Part shown: positions 52,129-61,566 of the stretch, piece after piece
Numbering within the stretch: the first letter of the stretch is position 1
Layout of the letters: each line of letters starts with the position of its first letter
NCBI RefSeq assembly: GCF_003217215.1
Contig: NZ_QJTD01000002.1
Span: 632,654-696,653 of the forward strand
Length of the DNA stretch: 64,000 bases
From: Winogradskyella epiphytica
GTDB lineage: Bacteria > Bacteroidota > Bacteroidia > Flavobacteriales > Flavobacteriaceae
Reading direction: 5' to 3'
Position numbers and translations under genes: made by a program
The notes under the pieces: generated by a model
Databases searched by the model: none
Seen by the model: the letters and a program-made list of their open reading frames with translations, nothing else
Told to the model about the DNA's origin: nothing

Positions 52129-54540
52129 ATGAAAACAAACCCTAACACAAAAACTGAGATTACTTTTGAAGATTTTAAAGCTGAAGTTTTAAAGGATTAT
52201 GAACTTACTGTAACCAGTCGAGAATGTAGTCTTTTAGGTCGTAGAGAAGTGTTAACTGGTAAAGCGAAATTTGGAATTTTTGGAGACGGTAAAGAGGTTC
52301 CACAATTGGCTTGGGCAAAATCTTTTAAAAATGGTGACTTTAGATCTGGATACTATAGAGATCAAACCTTTATGATGGCCATTGGCGAGTTAACAATTGA
52401 ACAGTTTTTCGCTGGTCTTTATGCCAATACCGATTTAAAAGATGAACCAATGTCTGCTGGAAGACAAATGGGTGGCCATTTTTCTACGCATAGTTTAGAC
52501 GATAATGGCAATTGGAAAAACTTGACCGAACAAAAGAATTCAAGTTCTGATATTTCTCCTACTGCAGGACAAATGCCTCGCTTATTAGGATTGGCACAAG
52601 CATCTAAAATATACCGAAAAGTAAAAGGTATAGATACAACTAATTTTTCCAAAGAAGGAAATGAGATAGCATGGGGAACTATTGGTAATGCCAGTACAAG
52701 TGAAGGCCTATTTTTTGAAACTATAAATGCTGCGGGTGTTCTACAAGTCCCAATGGTAATTAGTATTTGGGATGATAACTACGGTATTTCTGTACATGCT
52801 AAACATCAAACAACTAAAGAAAATATATCCGAAATATTAAAAGGTTTCCAACGTGATGAGAACGCTAAAGGTTATGAAATCTTTAGAGTTGACGGTTGGA
52901 ATTACCCTGAGTTAATTGATACTTACCAACGCGCTGCGAAAATTGCTCGTAAAGAACATGTTCCTGTTATGATTCATGTTCAAGAGTTAACTCAACCTCA
53001 AGGCCATTCAACATCAGGGTCTCATGAGCGTTATAAATCTAAAGAGCGTTTAGCTTGGGAAACTGAGTACGACTGTAATGCACAGATGCGTCAGTGGATG
53101 ATTGCAAATAATATTGCTACGGATGAAGAGCTTACGGAATTAGAAAAATCAATTAAAAAAGCAGTAAGAGATGGCAAAAAATCCGCTTGGTCTGCTTTCA
53201 TCAACCCAATAATAGAAGAGCGTTCAGAAGCACTTGCTCTATTAGATCAATTAGCCGCCACAAGTGCAAATGCCGTGTTTATCACGAAACTAAGAAATGA
53301 TTTAGCACAGATAGGCGAGCCTCTGAGAAAAGATGTTCTTTCTATATCGCGTAAGGCACTGCGTTATGTGATTTCTGAAGATTCAAATGAAAAAACAGCA
53401 CTTCAAAATTGGATTACGAATTATATAAATACCATTCAACCTAAATACAGTTCTCACTTACATAGTGAATCTGAATTAAATGCTTTAAATCAATCGGAAG
53501 TTGTTCCTACTTATGATGAAAATGCTGAAGTCGTAGATGGACGTATTGTTTTAAGAGACAACTTTGATGCACTATTCAATAAATACCCTGAAGCATTAAT
53601 CTTTGGAGAAGACGCCGGATATATTGGCGATGTGAACCAAGGTTTAGAAGGTTTGCAAGAAAAATATGGTGTACTAAGAGTTTCTGATACAGGAATTAGA
53701 GAAGCGACTATTGTTGGTCAAGGAATAGGAATGGCCATGCGTGGATTAAGACCTATTGCTGAAATTCAATACTTAGATTATATCATGTATGCGCTTCAAA
53801 TTATGAGTGATGATTTGGCAACGGTTCAATATAGAACTAAAGGTCGTCAAAAAGCACCATTAATTGTAAGAACTCGCGGACACCGTTTAGAAGGTATTTG
53901 GCATTCAGGTTCTCAAATGGGTGGTATATTGAACCTAGTTAGAGGAATACACGTATTAGTACCACGTGACATGACTAAAGCTGCTGGTTTTTATAATACA
54001 TTATTAGAGAGCGATGAACCTGCTTTAGTAGTTGAATGCTTAAACGGTTATAGACTTAAAGAGAAATTACCTAATAATATTGGCGAATTTAAAACACCTA
54101 TTGGAGTCGTTGAAACACTTAGAGAAGGTGAAGATATTACTTTAATCTCTTATGGCTCTACCCTACGATTAGTAGAGGAAGCGGCTAAAGAATTGCAGGA
54201 AGTTGGTATTGATGCTGAAATTATTGATGTACAGTCTTTATTACCATTTGACCTTAATCATGATATTGTAAAGAGTATTGCTAAAACAAATCGTGTGATG
54301 GTTATTGACGAAGATGTTGAAGGTGGTGCTTCAGCCTATATTCTAGACCAAGTATTAAACAAACAAAATGCCTATCAGTTTTTAGATAGTCAACCTAAAA
54401 CATTGGCGGCTAAGCCACACAGACCGGCTTATGGATCTGATGGTGATTACTTCTCAAAACCTTCTACAGAAGATATTTTTGAAGCAGTTTACAATGTTAT
54501 GCACGAAACAAATCCTACTAATTTCCCGAAATTGAGATAA
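52129..54540 (+). CDS. Fused E1 alpha/beta subunits of a 2-oxoacid dehydrogenase
   Basis: The protein has 803 aa. The N-terminal half is the alpha subunit with the thiamine diphosphate motif (GNASTSEGLFFE, then WDDNYGIS, about 188-225). The C-terminal half (about 470-803) is the beta subunit with GEDAGYIGDVNQG and EIQYLDYIMYA. Such fusions are normal in Flavobacteria and feed branched-chain or other 2-oxoacids into acyl-CoA production with separate E2 and E3. The exact substrate is not fixed by sequence. Confidence 0.92.
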   Translation: MKTNPNTKTEITFEDFKAEVLKDYELTVTSRECSLLGRREVLTGKAKFGIFGDGKEVPQLAWAKSFKNGDFRSGYYRDQTFMMAIGELTIEQFFAGLYANTDLKDEPMSAGRQMGGHFSTHSLDDNGNWKNLTEQKNSSSDISPTAGQMPRLLGLAQASKIYRKVKGIDTTNFSKEGNEIAWGTIGNASTSEGLFFETINAAGVLQVPMVISIWDDNYGISVHAKHQTTKENISEILKGFQRDENAKGYEIFRVDGWNYPELIDTYQRAAKIARKEHVPVMIHVQELTQPQGHSTSGSHERYKSKERLAWETEYDCNAQMRQWMIANNIATDEELTELEKSIKKAVRDGKKSAWSAFINPIIEERSEALALLDQLAATSANAVFITKLRNDLAQIGEPLRKDVLSISRKALRYVISEDSNEKTALQNWITNYINTIQPKYSSHLHSESELNALNQSEVVPTYDENAEVVDGRIVLRDNFDALFNKYPEALIFGEDAGYIGDVNQGLEGLQEKYGVLRVSDTGIREATIVGQGIGMAMRGLRPIAEIQYLDYIMYALQIMSDDLATVQYRTKGRQKAPLIVRTRGHRLEGIWHSGSQMGGILNLVRGIHVLVPRDMTKAAGFYNTLLESDEPALVVECLNGYRLKEKLPNNIGEFKTPIGVVETLREGEDITLISYGSTLRLVEEAAKELQEVGIDAEIIDVQSLLPFDLNHDIVKSIAKTNRVMVIDEDVEGGASAYILDQVLNKQNAYQFLDSQPKTLAAKPHRPAYGSDGDYFSKPSTEDIFEAVYNVMHETNPTNFPKLR

Positions 54541-54565
54541 TTTTCACTTGGTGAAATAAACATAA

Positions 54566-54606
54566 AAAAGCAGTCTATTCATTGGTAATAGACTGCTTTT
54601 ATTTTT
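54566..54606 (+). terminator. Rho-independent terminator after the E1 gene
   Basis: AAAAGCAGTCTATT and AATAGACTGCTTTT form a perfect 14-bp stem with a 7-nt loop, followed by ATTTTT. It is one of the strongest hairpins in the window. Confidence 0.92.
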
Positions 54607-54653
54607 GGCTTATCCTAACTTCTAAATCTTAGAAAATAGTTTAATTTTATATT

Positions 54654-55130
54654 ATGAAGATTGAATCAATAGTTACTATAAAAAAGGAATTAAAACACCT
54701 TCCTAAGGAAGAGCTTTTGGAATTGTGTTTACGTCTAGGAAAATTCAAGAAAGAAAATAAAGCACTCCTCACCTATTTACTGTTCGAAGCTCATGATGAA
54801 GACGGTTATATTGCAAGCGTTAAATTAAGTTTAGACGAACTGTTTGAAGGCATCAATACCGATAGTTATTTCTATATGAAAAAAACAATTCGAAAGATAT
54901 TAAGACAAATACGGGTTTATAGTCGCTATTCTCTAAAGAAAACTACGGAAGTTGAACTTCTTCTCTATTTCTGTGAACGTTTAAATGAATTAAAACCGTC
55001 AATACATAAAAACATCACTTTGAGTAATTTGTATGAACGCCAAATTCTTTCAATTAAGAAAAAGATAAGCGTATTACATGAAGACTTGCAGTATGATTAT
55101 AATATGCAATTAGAAGAATTAGAGTCTTAA
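54654..55130 (+). CDS. Conserved hypothetical cytoplasmic protein
   Basis: The protein has 158 aa, mostly helical and charged, without signal peptide or membrane span. A KEELLELCLRLGKFKKENKALLTYLLF start is followed by a basic MKKTIRKILRQIRVYSRY segment. Homologues with this pattern occur across Flavobacteriia, but no function is known to me. The gene stands alone between a terminator and the convergent methyltransferase gene. Confidence 0.8.
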   Translation: MKIESIVTIKKELKHLPKEELLELCLRLGKFKKENKALLTYLLFEAHDEDGYIASVKLSLDELFEGINTDSYFYMKKTIRKILRQIRVYSRYSLKKTTEVELLLYFCERLNELKPSIHKNITLSNLYERQILSIKKKISVLHEDLQYDYNMQLEELES

Positions 55131-55192
55131 GGCAATTTTAAGCAAGAAATTCTATAAAAACTTTTACTAAATCAACTATAACTCAATACTAC

Positions 55193-56350
55193 CTATTGTT
55201 TCTTGGCCTTTCGGCTTCCTTCATACATTTCGTATTTCACTAATCTCGCCTCAAGCTTCGCGTTAAATACTTTTATTTTTCTTGAAGGTCTAAGTCCAAC
55301 AAATTTTAAAGCTTCCAGATTAGATGTAATCAACCAAGCATTCGTATTAGGGTAACCGTGCTTTAATGTCGAACCAATATTCGCATAAAATTCTTCAACA
55401 TTTAAGTTTTCTAATCGCTCTCCATATGGAGGATTAAAAACCATATGAAGTTTTTCGTCACCACCTTTTTGAGTTTTAAAGAAATCTTCATGCTGAATAT
55501 GAATGAATTCATCTAAATGTGCATTCTTTATGTTTTCTTTTGCCTTAGCTACTGCCGACGGCGACTTGTCGTAACCAATAATTTTATGATGAAAATCACG
55601 CACTTTCTTCATTAAAGAATCCTCGATCTTTTCAAACAAATCCACATCCCAATCTTCCCAACGCTCAAAAGCAAATTCCTTGCGCATTAGGTTTGGTGGA
55701 ATATTACAAGCAATCATAGCGGCTTCGGCCAACATGGTTCCACTACCACACATAGGATCCATAAAATCCGTTTGTCCGTCCCAACCACTCATTATAATTA
55801 AACCAGCTGCTAAAACCTCGTTAATAGGTGCAATATTTGTAGCTGATTTATACCCACGTCGATGCAAAGATTCCCCAGATGTATCTAAGGAAATTGTACA
55901 AACTCTACGATCTATATGTACGTTAATTTTTAAATCCGGAAAACGTAAATCAACATCTGGACGCACACCTCCATTTTCTCTAAATCTATCAACAATCGCA
56001 TCCTTTGTTTTTAAAGCGGTGTATTGTGAATGGGTAAAAACACTGTTATGTACTGTAGCATCAACAGCTAAAGAACCAGTAGGTTTTAAATAATCTTCCC
56101 ATTTAATAGCTTTTACATTTTTATAGAGGTCTTCTTCTCTATTAACTCTAAAGGAATGTATAGGTTTTAAGATTTTTATGGCAGTTCTAATGCCGAGATT
56201 CGCTTTATACATAAAGCCTTTGTCTCCAACGAAACTCACATTCCTAACACCCTTCTCCACATTCATGGCTCCAAGCTGTGTAAGTTCCTTTGCTAAAATA
56301 TCTTCGAAGCCAAATAAAGTTTTGGCGACCATCTTAAAATTATTGTCCAT
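55193..56350 (-). CDS. THUMP-domain rRNA N2-guanine methyltransferase (RlmL-like)
   Basis: The protein has 385 aa. An N-terminal THUMP RNA-binding domain (about 1-150) precedes the UPF0020 methyltransferase with AdoMet motif DPMCGSGTMLAEAA (about 197-210) and catalytic NPPYGERL (about 310). It equals the N-terminal half of E. coli RlmKL, which modifies G2445 of 23S rRNA; the RlmK part is absent, as is usual in this phylum. Confidence 0.92.
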   Translation of the reverse strand: MDNNFKMVAKTLFGFEDILAKELTQLGAMNVEKGVRNVSFVGDKGFMYKANLGIRTAIKILKPIHSFRVNREEDLYKNVKAIKWEDYLKPTGSLAVDATVHNSVFTHSQYTALKTKDAIVDRFRENGGVRPDVDLRFPDLKINVHIDRRVCTISLDTSGESLHRRGYKSATNIAPINEVLAAGLIIMSGWDGQTDFMDPMCGSGTMLAEAAMIACNIPPNLMRKEFAFERWEDWDVDLFEKIEDSLMKKVRDFHHKIIGYDKSPSAVAKAKENIKNAHLDEFIHIQHEDFFKTQKGGDEKLHMVFNPPYGERLENLNVEEFYANIGSTLKHGYPNTNAWLITSNLEALKFVGLRPSRKIKVFNAKLEARLVKYEMYEGSRKAKKQ

Positions 56351-56586
56351 CTGTTCCTCTAAATAAATTGCAAAAATACAGTATTTTTGCAGGATGCAAT
56401 CCTAATTTTTTACTTTGGATGCCTCGCAACCCAACTTTAATTAAAAGTTGTGCATACCTTTACAAGGTTTTTACGAATCTAAATGAAGAAATTATTCGTT
56501 TCGATATCAAATATGATGAGTTTATAGGTCTCATACAAACAACAATTAATTAAAAATAGAATTCCTGCATAAGTAGGAAATAAATA

Positions 56587-57318
56587 ATGACACAATCAAC
56601 GCAACAATGGTACGCTTCATGGTTTGATACACCTTACTACCATATTTTATATAAAGATAGAGATTACGCCGAAGCACAAGTGTTTATGGACAATCTTACC
56701 AACTACCTCAACATTCCAGAGAAAGGTAAAATATTAGATTTAGCTTGTGGAAAAGGTAGACATTCCATCTATTTAAATTCTCTAGGTTTCAATGTAACTG
56801 GAATTGATTTATCTGAACAAAGTATTGCTCACGCCAAGCAATTTGAGAACGAAACCTTAAAGTTTGACGTACACGATATGAGCAAACCATATCCTGATAC
56901 TTTTGATGCCGTTTTTAACCTATTTACTAGCTTTGGGTATTTTGAAGATGAGAGTTGCAACCTAAGCACTATTGCGTCGATAAGAGATGCACTAAGTGAT
57001 TTTGGTTTCGGAGTTATTGACTTTATGAACGTCAATTATGTGATAGATAATTTAGTTCCTGAAGACGTTAAAACAGTTGAAGGCATTGACTTCCACCAAA
57101 AACGAAGCCATAAAGATGGATATATAATTAAAGATATAAGTTTTGAAGCTGACGGAGAGTCTTTTCAATTTCAAGAGCGTGTAAAAGCGTTTACTTTAGA
57201 AGATTTTGAAGCTCTTTTTGAAAAAGCTGGAGTACATTTATTAGATGTTTTTGGAGATTATAAATTACGTAAGTATCACCCGCAAACATCCGAACGACTT
57301 ATTATGATATTTAAGTAA
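56587..57318 (+). CDS. Class I AdoMet-dependent methyltransferase
   Basis: The protein has 243 aa. It shows ILDLACGKGRHSIYL (motif I, about 49-63), VTGIDLS (motif II) and FDAVFNLFTSFGYF (motif IV). The pattern is that of small-molecule methyltransferases (Methyltransf_25); the substrate cannot be told. It is followed 7 bp later by the ZIP transporter gene, so the two may be co-transcribed. The 236-bp region in front (56351-56586) holds the divergent promoters and no convincing gene. Confidence 0.9.
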   Translation: MTQSTQQWYASWFDTPYYHILYKDRDYAEAQVFMDNLTNYLNIPEKGKILDLACGKGRHSIYLNSLGFNVTGIDLSEQSIAHAKQFENETLKFDVHDMSKPYPDTFDAVFNLFTSFGYFEDESCNLSTIASIRDALSDFGFGVIDFMNVNYVIDNLVPEDVKTVEGIDFHQKRSHKDGYIIKDISFEADGESFQFQERVKAFTLEDFEALFEKAGVHLLDVFGDYKLRKYHPQTSERLIMIFK

Positions 57319-57325
57319 ACGCTGA

Positions 57326-58000
57326 ATGAAAAGCTATTTGTTACCATTATTAGCCGTTGTTATTGGAGTTATAATCGCTGTAATAACAAAAAAGCAAAAT
57401 TCAACCTATACCAAACTACTCTTGTCTTTTAGTGGCGCATTTTTATTAGCGCTTACCTTTTTCGATTTACTTCCTGAAGTTTATCACCATTTAGATGCTA
57501 AACATACAGGCTTGTATATCATGTGTGGGATTTTACTTCAGATTATTTTGGAGTTATTCTCCAAAGGAGCCGAACACGGTCATATACACATCCATAAAGA
57601 TAGTACCGAATTTCCATGGTTGCTATTTGTAAGCTTGTGTATTCATAGCTTTTTAGAAGGCTTTCCTATTCATCAACACAATGATATGGTATATGGTGTT
57701 CTAGTTCATAAAATTCCAATCGCCATTTTAATCACTACGTTTTTATTACAATCTAGTTATAGCAGATTTCAGATTATAGCGTTTTTAGTAGCATTTGCAG
57801 CGATGACACCACTAGGAACTTATATTTCTCATCATGCTACAATTATGGTCAATTACGTTGATGTGATAAATGCTTTTGTAATAGGTATTTTTCTACATAT
57901 CTCTACAACTATTTTATTTGAAACTGGAGAAGGTCATAAATTTAATTTATCTAAGTTAGTAGCCATCTCGTTAGGAATTTTAATTGCTTATTTTATCTAA
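57326..58000 (+). CDS. ZIP family metal transporter
   Basis: The protein has 224 aa with about eight membrane segments. A His-rich loop (GAEHGHIHIHKD, about 86-97) and conserved membrane histidines in HSFLEGFPI and HKIPIAILI are the metal-binding sites of ZIP proteins. It should bring zinc or another divalent metal across the inner membrane. Confidence 0.9.
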   Translation: MKSYLLPLLAVVIGVIIAVITKKQNSTYTKLLLSFSGAFLLALTFFDLLPEVYHHLDAKHTGLYIMCGILLQIILELFSKGAEHGHIHIHKDSTEFPWLLFVSLCIHSFLEGFPIHQHNDMVYGVLVHKIPIAILITTFLLQSSYSRFQIIAFLVAFAAMTPLGTYISHHATIMVNYVDVINAFVIGIFLHISTTILFETGEGHKFNLSKLVAISLGILIAYFI

Positions 58001-58020
58001 TCAATTCAAAACTTTAAGCT

Positions 58021-58449
58021 TTGTTTTCAAAAGAAGAATCAAGACAGATACGACAAGAATTTTGGACCAGTTTTGGAAAGTCTTTTCCAAGGAAATGGCT
58101 CCTATATAACACTAAAATTAAAGGGCTTTCATTTAAATTTCATTTCGACACGAAGTCGGCATTAGTTGCATTAGACCTTGAAGATGATCTCGAAAACCGT
58201 ATTAATTGTTGGGAAAAGTTAGTCGCTTTAAAAGGAATTTTACAAGGTGAATATTTGCCAGAGGTGATATATGAAGAAGCTTACTTTCTAGAAAATGGTA
58301 AAGAAATATCACGAATTTATTTACCACTACATCAGAAAGTATCCATTCATAACAAAAACACCTGGCAAGATGTTATGATATTCTTCAATGATAATATGTC
58401 TTTATTTGAAGCCTTTTTTGAGGAATATAACGATATTATCAGAAGTTAG
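58021..58449 (+). CDS. DUF4268 domain protein
   Basis: The protein has 142 aa with a TTG start (58021), 20 bp after the ZIP gene. The family pattern RQEFWTSFGK, then KFHFDTKSALVALDLE and a terminal FFEEYNDIIRS is seen. DUF4268 is usually found at the end of restriction-endonuclease-like proteins, but here it stands alone. The function is unknown. Confidence 0.85.
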   Translation: MFSKEESRQIRQEFWTSFGKSFPRKWLLYNTKIKGLSFKFHFDTKSALVALDLEDDLENRINCWEKLVALKGILQGEYLPEVIYEEAYFLENGKEISRIYLPLHQKVSIHNKNTWQDVMIFFNDNMSLFEAFFEEYNDIIRS

Positions 58450-58627
58450 AAATCGTATAATTAAGAACTGTTTTCTTTAGCTATTTTACCCAGAACGCTT
58501 TAAGTATTCCTGTAAATTTTCTTTTCACATTATATTCGTTAACTTAGTAAAAAATGATAGATATCGTTGTGAGCAATAGATAAATGTATTGCTTTCTAAT
58601 TAGTGTTAACATAAAATAATCTCTGAA

Positions 58628-59119
58628 ATGAAACGCACTTTTTTAATTTAATTCAGCTTTGGACTTGTCGCTTGTAATAATCAACAAACGGATCAAATCA
58701 AAACATTACAAAGCAAAATAGACAGTTTAGAAATTAAATTGGCAGACACCTACAAACCTGGTTTAGGTGATTTTATGGAAACTCTTCAATACCACCATTC
58801 CAAACTATGGTTTGCTGGAAAAAATGAAAATTGGAAACTCGCCGATTTTGAAATTCACGAACTCATGGAGACCGTTGAAGATATTGAGACTTTTCATGCT
58901 GGAAGAAAAGATATCGAAATGATAAACATGATAAAACCTGCTCTAGATAGTGTGAATAATGCTATTGCACAGCAAAATACCGATGTGTTTGAAAGTAGTT
59001 TTTCTTTTCTTACTAATACCTGTAATCAATGTCATCAAGCCACAGGTTATGAGTTTAATAGAGTAAAGACACCTGAAACTTCTCCTTTTAGCAATCAAGA
59101 CTTTAGGCCTATTGAATAA
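58628..59119 (+). pseudogene. c-type cytochrome-like lipoprotein gene with a stop codon in the signal peptide
   Basis: From the ATG at 58628 the frame codes MKRTFLI, then a TAA at 58649-58651, then continues in the same frame with FSFGLVAC (a lipobox) and about 150 residues to 59119. The mature part has a KTLQSKIDSLEIKL coiled coil and a CNQCH heme-binding motif (59018-59035 region). One base change (TTA or similar to TAA) explains the break, so it is a recent pseudogene, a sequencing error, or is read from a later start without export. Otherwise the length is normal for a small periplasmic mono-heme protein. Confidence 0.8.
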
Positions 59120-59318
59120 ATACTAGAGATTTTTAGTACTCTAAACATTTTAAAATTTCAAAGTATTATAGATACATTTTTCAATTCTGTAATTGGAGTT
59201 TCAATTTCTTGTATCTTTACACCTTTAATTTGTGGAACTTCTAATCGAAGGTTAAACAGACTCCGATTTGAAATTCAAATGTGACTTATTCGAAGTATAA
59301 CAAACTAAATCTTTAAAA

Positions 59319-59765
59319 ATGAAACTTGCTGAAGGACTTTTATTAAGAGCAGACCTATTGAAGAAAATTGAACATCTTCAAAATAGAATAAGACCTATAT
59401 TAATAGTATCTGACGATAAGCTGCCTCAAGAAGACCCAGATAAGCTACTTGCACAATTAAGAAAGGCCATACAAGATTTAGAAACCTTAATCATTCGAAT
59501 AAACAAAACAAATAACGAAACTAATGTTGAAGGCGAAGGCACACTTATGGAAGCGCTAGCTAAACGCGATTCATTAAAAATGCTTTCGGAAAAGTTAAGA
59601 AACATAAGATTTGCAGCACAAATAAATAATAGTGGAGAGAAAAACCTTAAAACCACTATTGACATAAAAAAGCTACAAAGTGAAATGGATCAAACAGGTC
59701 GAGCTTTTAGAGAGATTGATAGTAAGATTCAAGAAATTAATTGGCTCACTGAGCTTAAAGATTAA
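59319..59765 (+). CDS. DIP1984 family protein
   Basis: The protein has 148 aa, all helical, starting with MKLAEGLLLRADLLKKIEHL and carrying INKTNNETNVEGEGTLMEALAKR spread over residues 61-84, the family signature. DIP1984 proteins were once linked to septicolysin; their function is unknown. The 199-bp gap in front contains a probable promoter and nothing else I can identify. Confidence 0.88.
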   Translation: MKLAEGLLLRADLLKKIEHLQNRIRPILIVSDDKLPQEDPDKLLAQLRKAIQDLETLIIRINKTNNETNVEGEGTLMEALAKRDSLKMLSEKLRNIRFAAQINNSGEKNLKTTIDIKKLQSEMDQTGRAFREIDSKIQEINWLTELKD

Positions 59766-59777
59766 GCCGAAAGGCGG

Positions 59778-59955
59778 AATGATCGGGGCGAGTGCCAGCC
59801 CCTTTTTGTTTGGTGTGGTTTTCGGGGTAAATTGAAAACTCTACCAAATCACGAGCTGCTTGGGTTGCGGCAAAATGTATTGTTTAAGACCCATTACTGC
59901 TTACCGATTACAAACGTATAGCTTAAAAATTACTACCAGGTACTGACCGATCATT
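59778..59955. repeat. 178-bp GC-richer intergenic element with 9-bp terminal inverted repeats
   Basis: AATGATCGG (59778-59786) is repeated in reverse complement as CCGATCATT (59947-59955). The enclosed DNA has more G+C than its surroundings and no ORF. A GCC-GAAA-GGC tetraloop-like hairpin stands just before it and a GGGGC/GCCCC hairpin at its left end. It could be a miniature inverted-repeat element or a structured RNA. No target duplication was seen. Confidence 0.4.
59785..59807 (+). terminator. Terminator after the DIP1984 gene
   Basis: GGGGC (59785-59789) and GCCCC (59798-59802) form a short GC stem followed by TTTTT, 20 bp after the stop codon. Confidence 0.7.
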
Positions 59956-59984
59956 TTTTTATTATCCCAAATAAATATAACCAA

Positions 59985-60530
59985 GTGTACAATAATACAA
60001 TTACCTCTTCCAAAATTATAGAAACTGAGCGTCTTTATTTAAGACCCATCACTGAGCATGATACACTTGACTTCTTTGAATTAGATTCTAATCCTGATGT
60101 TCATACATTTCTTGGACAACGCCCTATTACTAGAATTGAACAATCTCAAGCCATGATCTTAAGCATTATGGAGCAATATAATATTTCGGGATTTGGACGT
60201 TTAGCCATTGTTGATAAATTAACGGACCACTTTATCGGTTGGACGGGCTTGAAGTATGCCAAGGGGCTTAAATCTACAACTCCGTACTACGACTTAGGCA
60301 CTAGAATTAAAGAGCAATATTGGGGAAAAGGCTATGCTTCTGAAGCCGCAATGGCCTCCTTAGAATACGGTTTTAAAAACCTAAAACTTAATGAAATTTG
60401 CGCCGTTGCCAATGTCAAAAATATGGCTTCTAATACTATTTTAACAAAAATAGGAATGCAGGTTGAAAGTACGTTCGAATATAATGGTGATTGGCTTAAT
60501 TGGTACGTTAAGAAAAATCCATACCTCTAA
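59985..60530 (+). CDS. GNAT family N-acetyltransferase (RimJ/RimL type)
   Basis: The protein has 181 aa with a GTG start at 59985. It shows ETERLYLRPITEHD, the acetyl-CoA-binding EQYWGKGYASEA (about 113-124) and a late VKNMASNTILTKIGMQ. It should acetylate an amino group of a protein terminus or a small molecule; the substrate is unknown. Confidence 0.9.
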   Translation: MYNNTITSSKIIETERLYLRPITEHDTLDFFELDSNPDVHTFLGQRPITRIEQSQAMILSIMEQYNISGFGRLAIVDKLTDHFIGWTGLKYAKGLKSTTPYYDLGTRIKEQYWGKGYASEAAMASLEYGFKNLKLNEICAVANVKNMASNTILTKIGMQVESTFEYNGDWLNWYVKKNPYL

Positions 60531-60562
60531 AGCATATAACTATTATACACGTTGCTTTTTTT
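60529..60562 (+). terminator. Terminator between GNAT and TonB genes
   Basis: AAAGC (60529-60533) pairs with GCTTT (60554-60558), with an inner AAC/GTT pairing, and is followed by a T-run to 60562. It starts at the last codons of the GNAT gene. Confidence 0.6.
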
Positions 60563-60571
60563 GGTGGCCAA

Positions 60572-61303
60572 CTATTGATCTCTTAACTTAAAAGTGATAG
60601 GGACGCTATAAGGGACGCCTACATTCCGATTCCTTTGTTGCCCTGGCTCCATTTTAGGTAAGAGGTTTATAATGCGCTCCGCTTCCTTTTCCAATAATTT
60701 ATCGGGGCCTCTACTTTTCACGTTGGTGACATACCCATTCTTGTCAATTAAAAAGAAAACAAAAACTTTCCCTTGAATATTTAAGTCTATAGCGGTCTCA
60801 GGATATCTAAAATTTTTCAATAAATGTTCAGTCATTTTCTTTTGAAAGCAAGCTTTTAAGGCTTCATTATCTCCTGTACAGCCAGGAAATTGTGGTACTT
60901 TTTCAATTACGGCAAACGGCACCTCTATATCCTCTTCAACTTCTTCAACAGCTACTTCTTCAATTTCAATTTCTCGTTCTTCAATCACATCTTCTTGACT
61001 AATTTCTGTACTTTCAATGACCGTTTCTTCCACATCTTCAACATCGTCTACAATTTTAATAGTCTCTGTAAAAGTTTGTGGTGGCGACGGTGGAGGTGGT
61101 GGCGGAATATTAATTGTTGTGATTGGTATATCCTCATCCGCTATTTCATCAATCATTAAGACATCAATCTTAGTGGATCCTCTGTCGTAAGTTTTATGTT
61201 CTAACCCTAAATAAGTTAAGAGCAACATAACGTTAAGGCCAACAGCAAAGTATAAACTGCTATTCCGACCTACATTGGCTTTGATATTTTTCTTGAGTTC
61301 CAT
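60572..61303 (-). CDS. TonB-like energy transducer
   Basis: The protein has 243 aa. One N-terminal membrane segment (about 15-33), then a periplasmic proline run (PPPPPPSPPQ, about 66-75), an acidic stretch (about 85-125) and the TonB C-terminal domain (about 150-243; YPETAIDLNIQGKVFVFFLI). It couples the proton motive force to outer-membrane transport. ExbB/ExbD are not in the window. Confidence 0.92.
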   Translation of the reverse strand: MELKKNIKANVGRNSSLYFAVGLNVMLLLTYLGLEHKTYDRGSTKIDVLMIDEIADEDIPITTINIPPPPPPSPPQTFTETIKIVDDVEDVEETVIESTEISQEDVIEEREIEIEEVAVEEVEEDIEVPFAVIEKVPQFPGCTGDNEALKACFQKKMTEHLLKNFRYPETAIDLNIQGKVFVFFLIDKNGYVTNVKSRGPDKLLEKEAERIINLLPKMEPGQQRNRNVGVPYSVPITFKLRDQ

Positions 61304-61566
61304 GACCTTTATTTTTTACTATTAAATTAATCATCATAAGCCTTAAAAGATATGATATCCGTCATGTTTAACTCAAAATCAACACTTTACAACATAATAT
61401 TTGTTTGAAAATCATTTTTTTAAAATATATAGCAACAAATAAACTTTGCCATGGAACTGAATCTATTAAGTGCGATTGAATTTCCGTCCAAAATAAAAAT
61501 CAGTTTTAAGCAAAATTTAAGTATTCTGTGTTGAATTGAATATATTTGAGTGTTAACAGTAACTCG

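Noticed and set aside
56368-56553. 61-codon plus-strand frame between the THUMP and class I methyltransferase genes
   Set aside because: Starts in the promoter area with a non-ATG codon and shows no recognisable motif; treated as intergenic.
60890-61159. Plus-strand frame rich in Phe/Asn/Tyr
   Set aside because: Antisense of the acidic and proline-rich part of the TonB gene; composition is an artefact.
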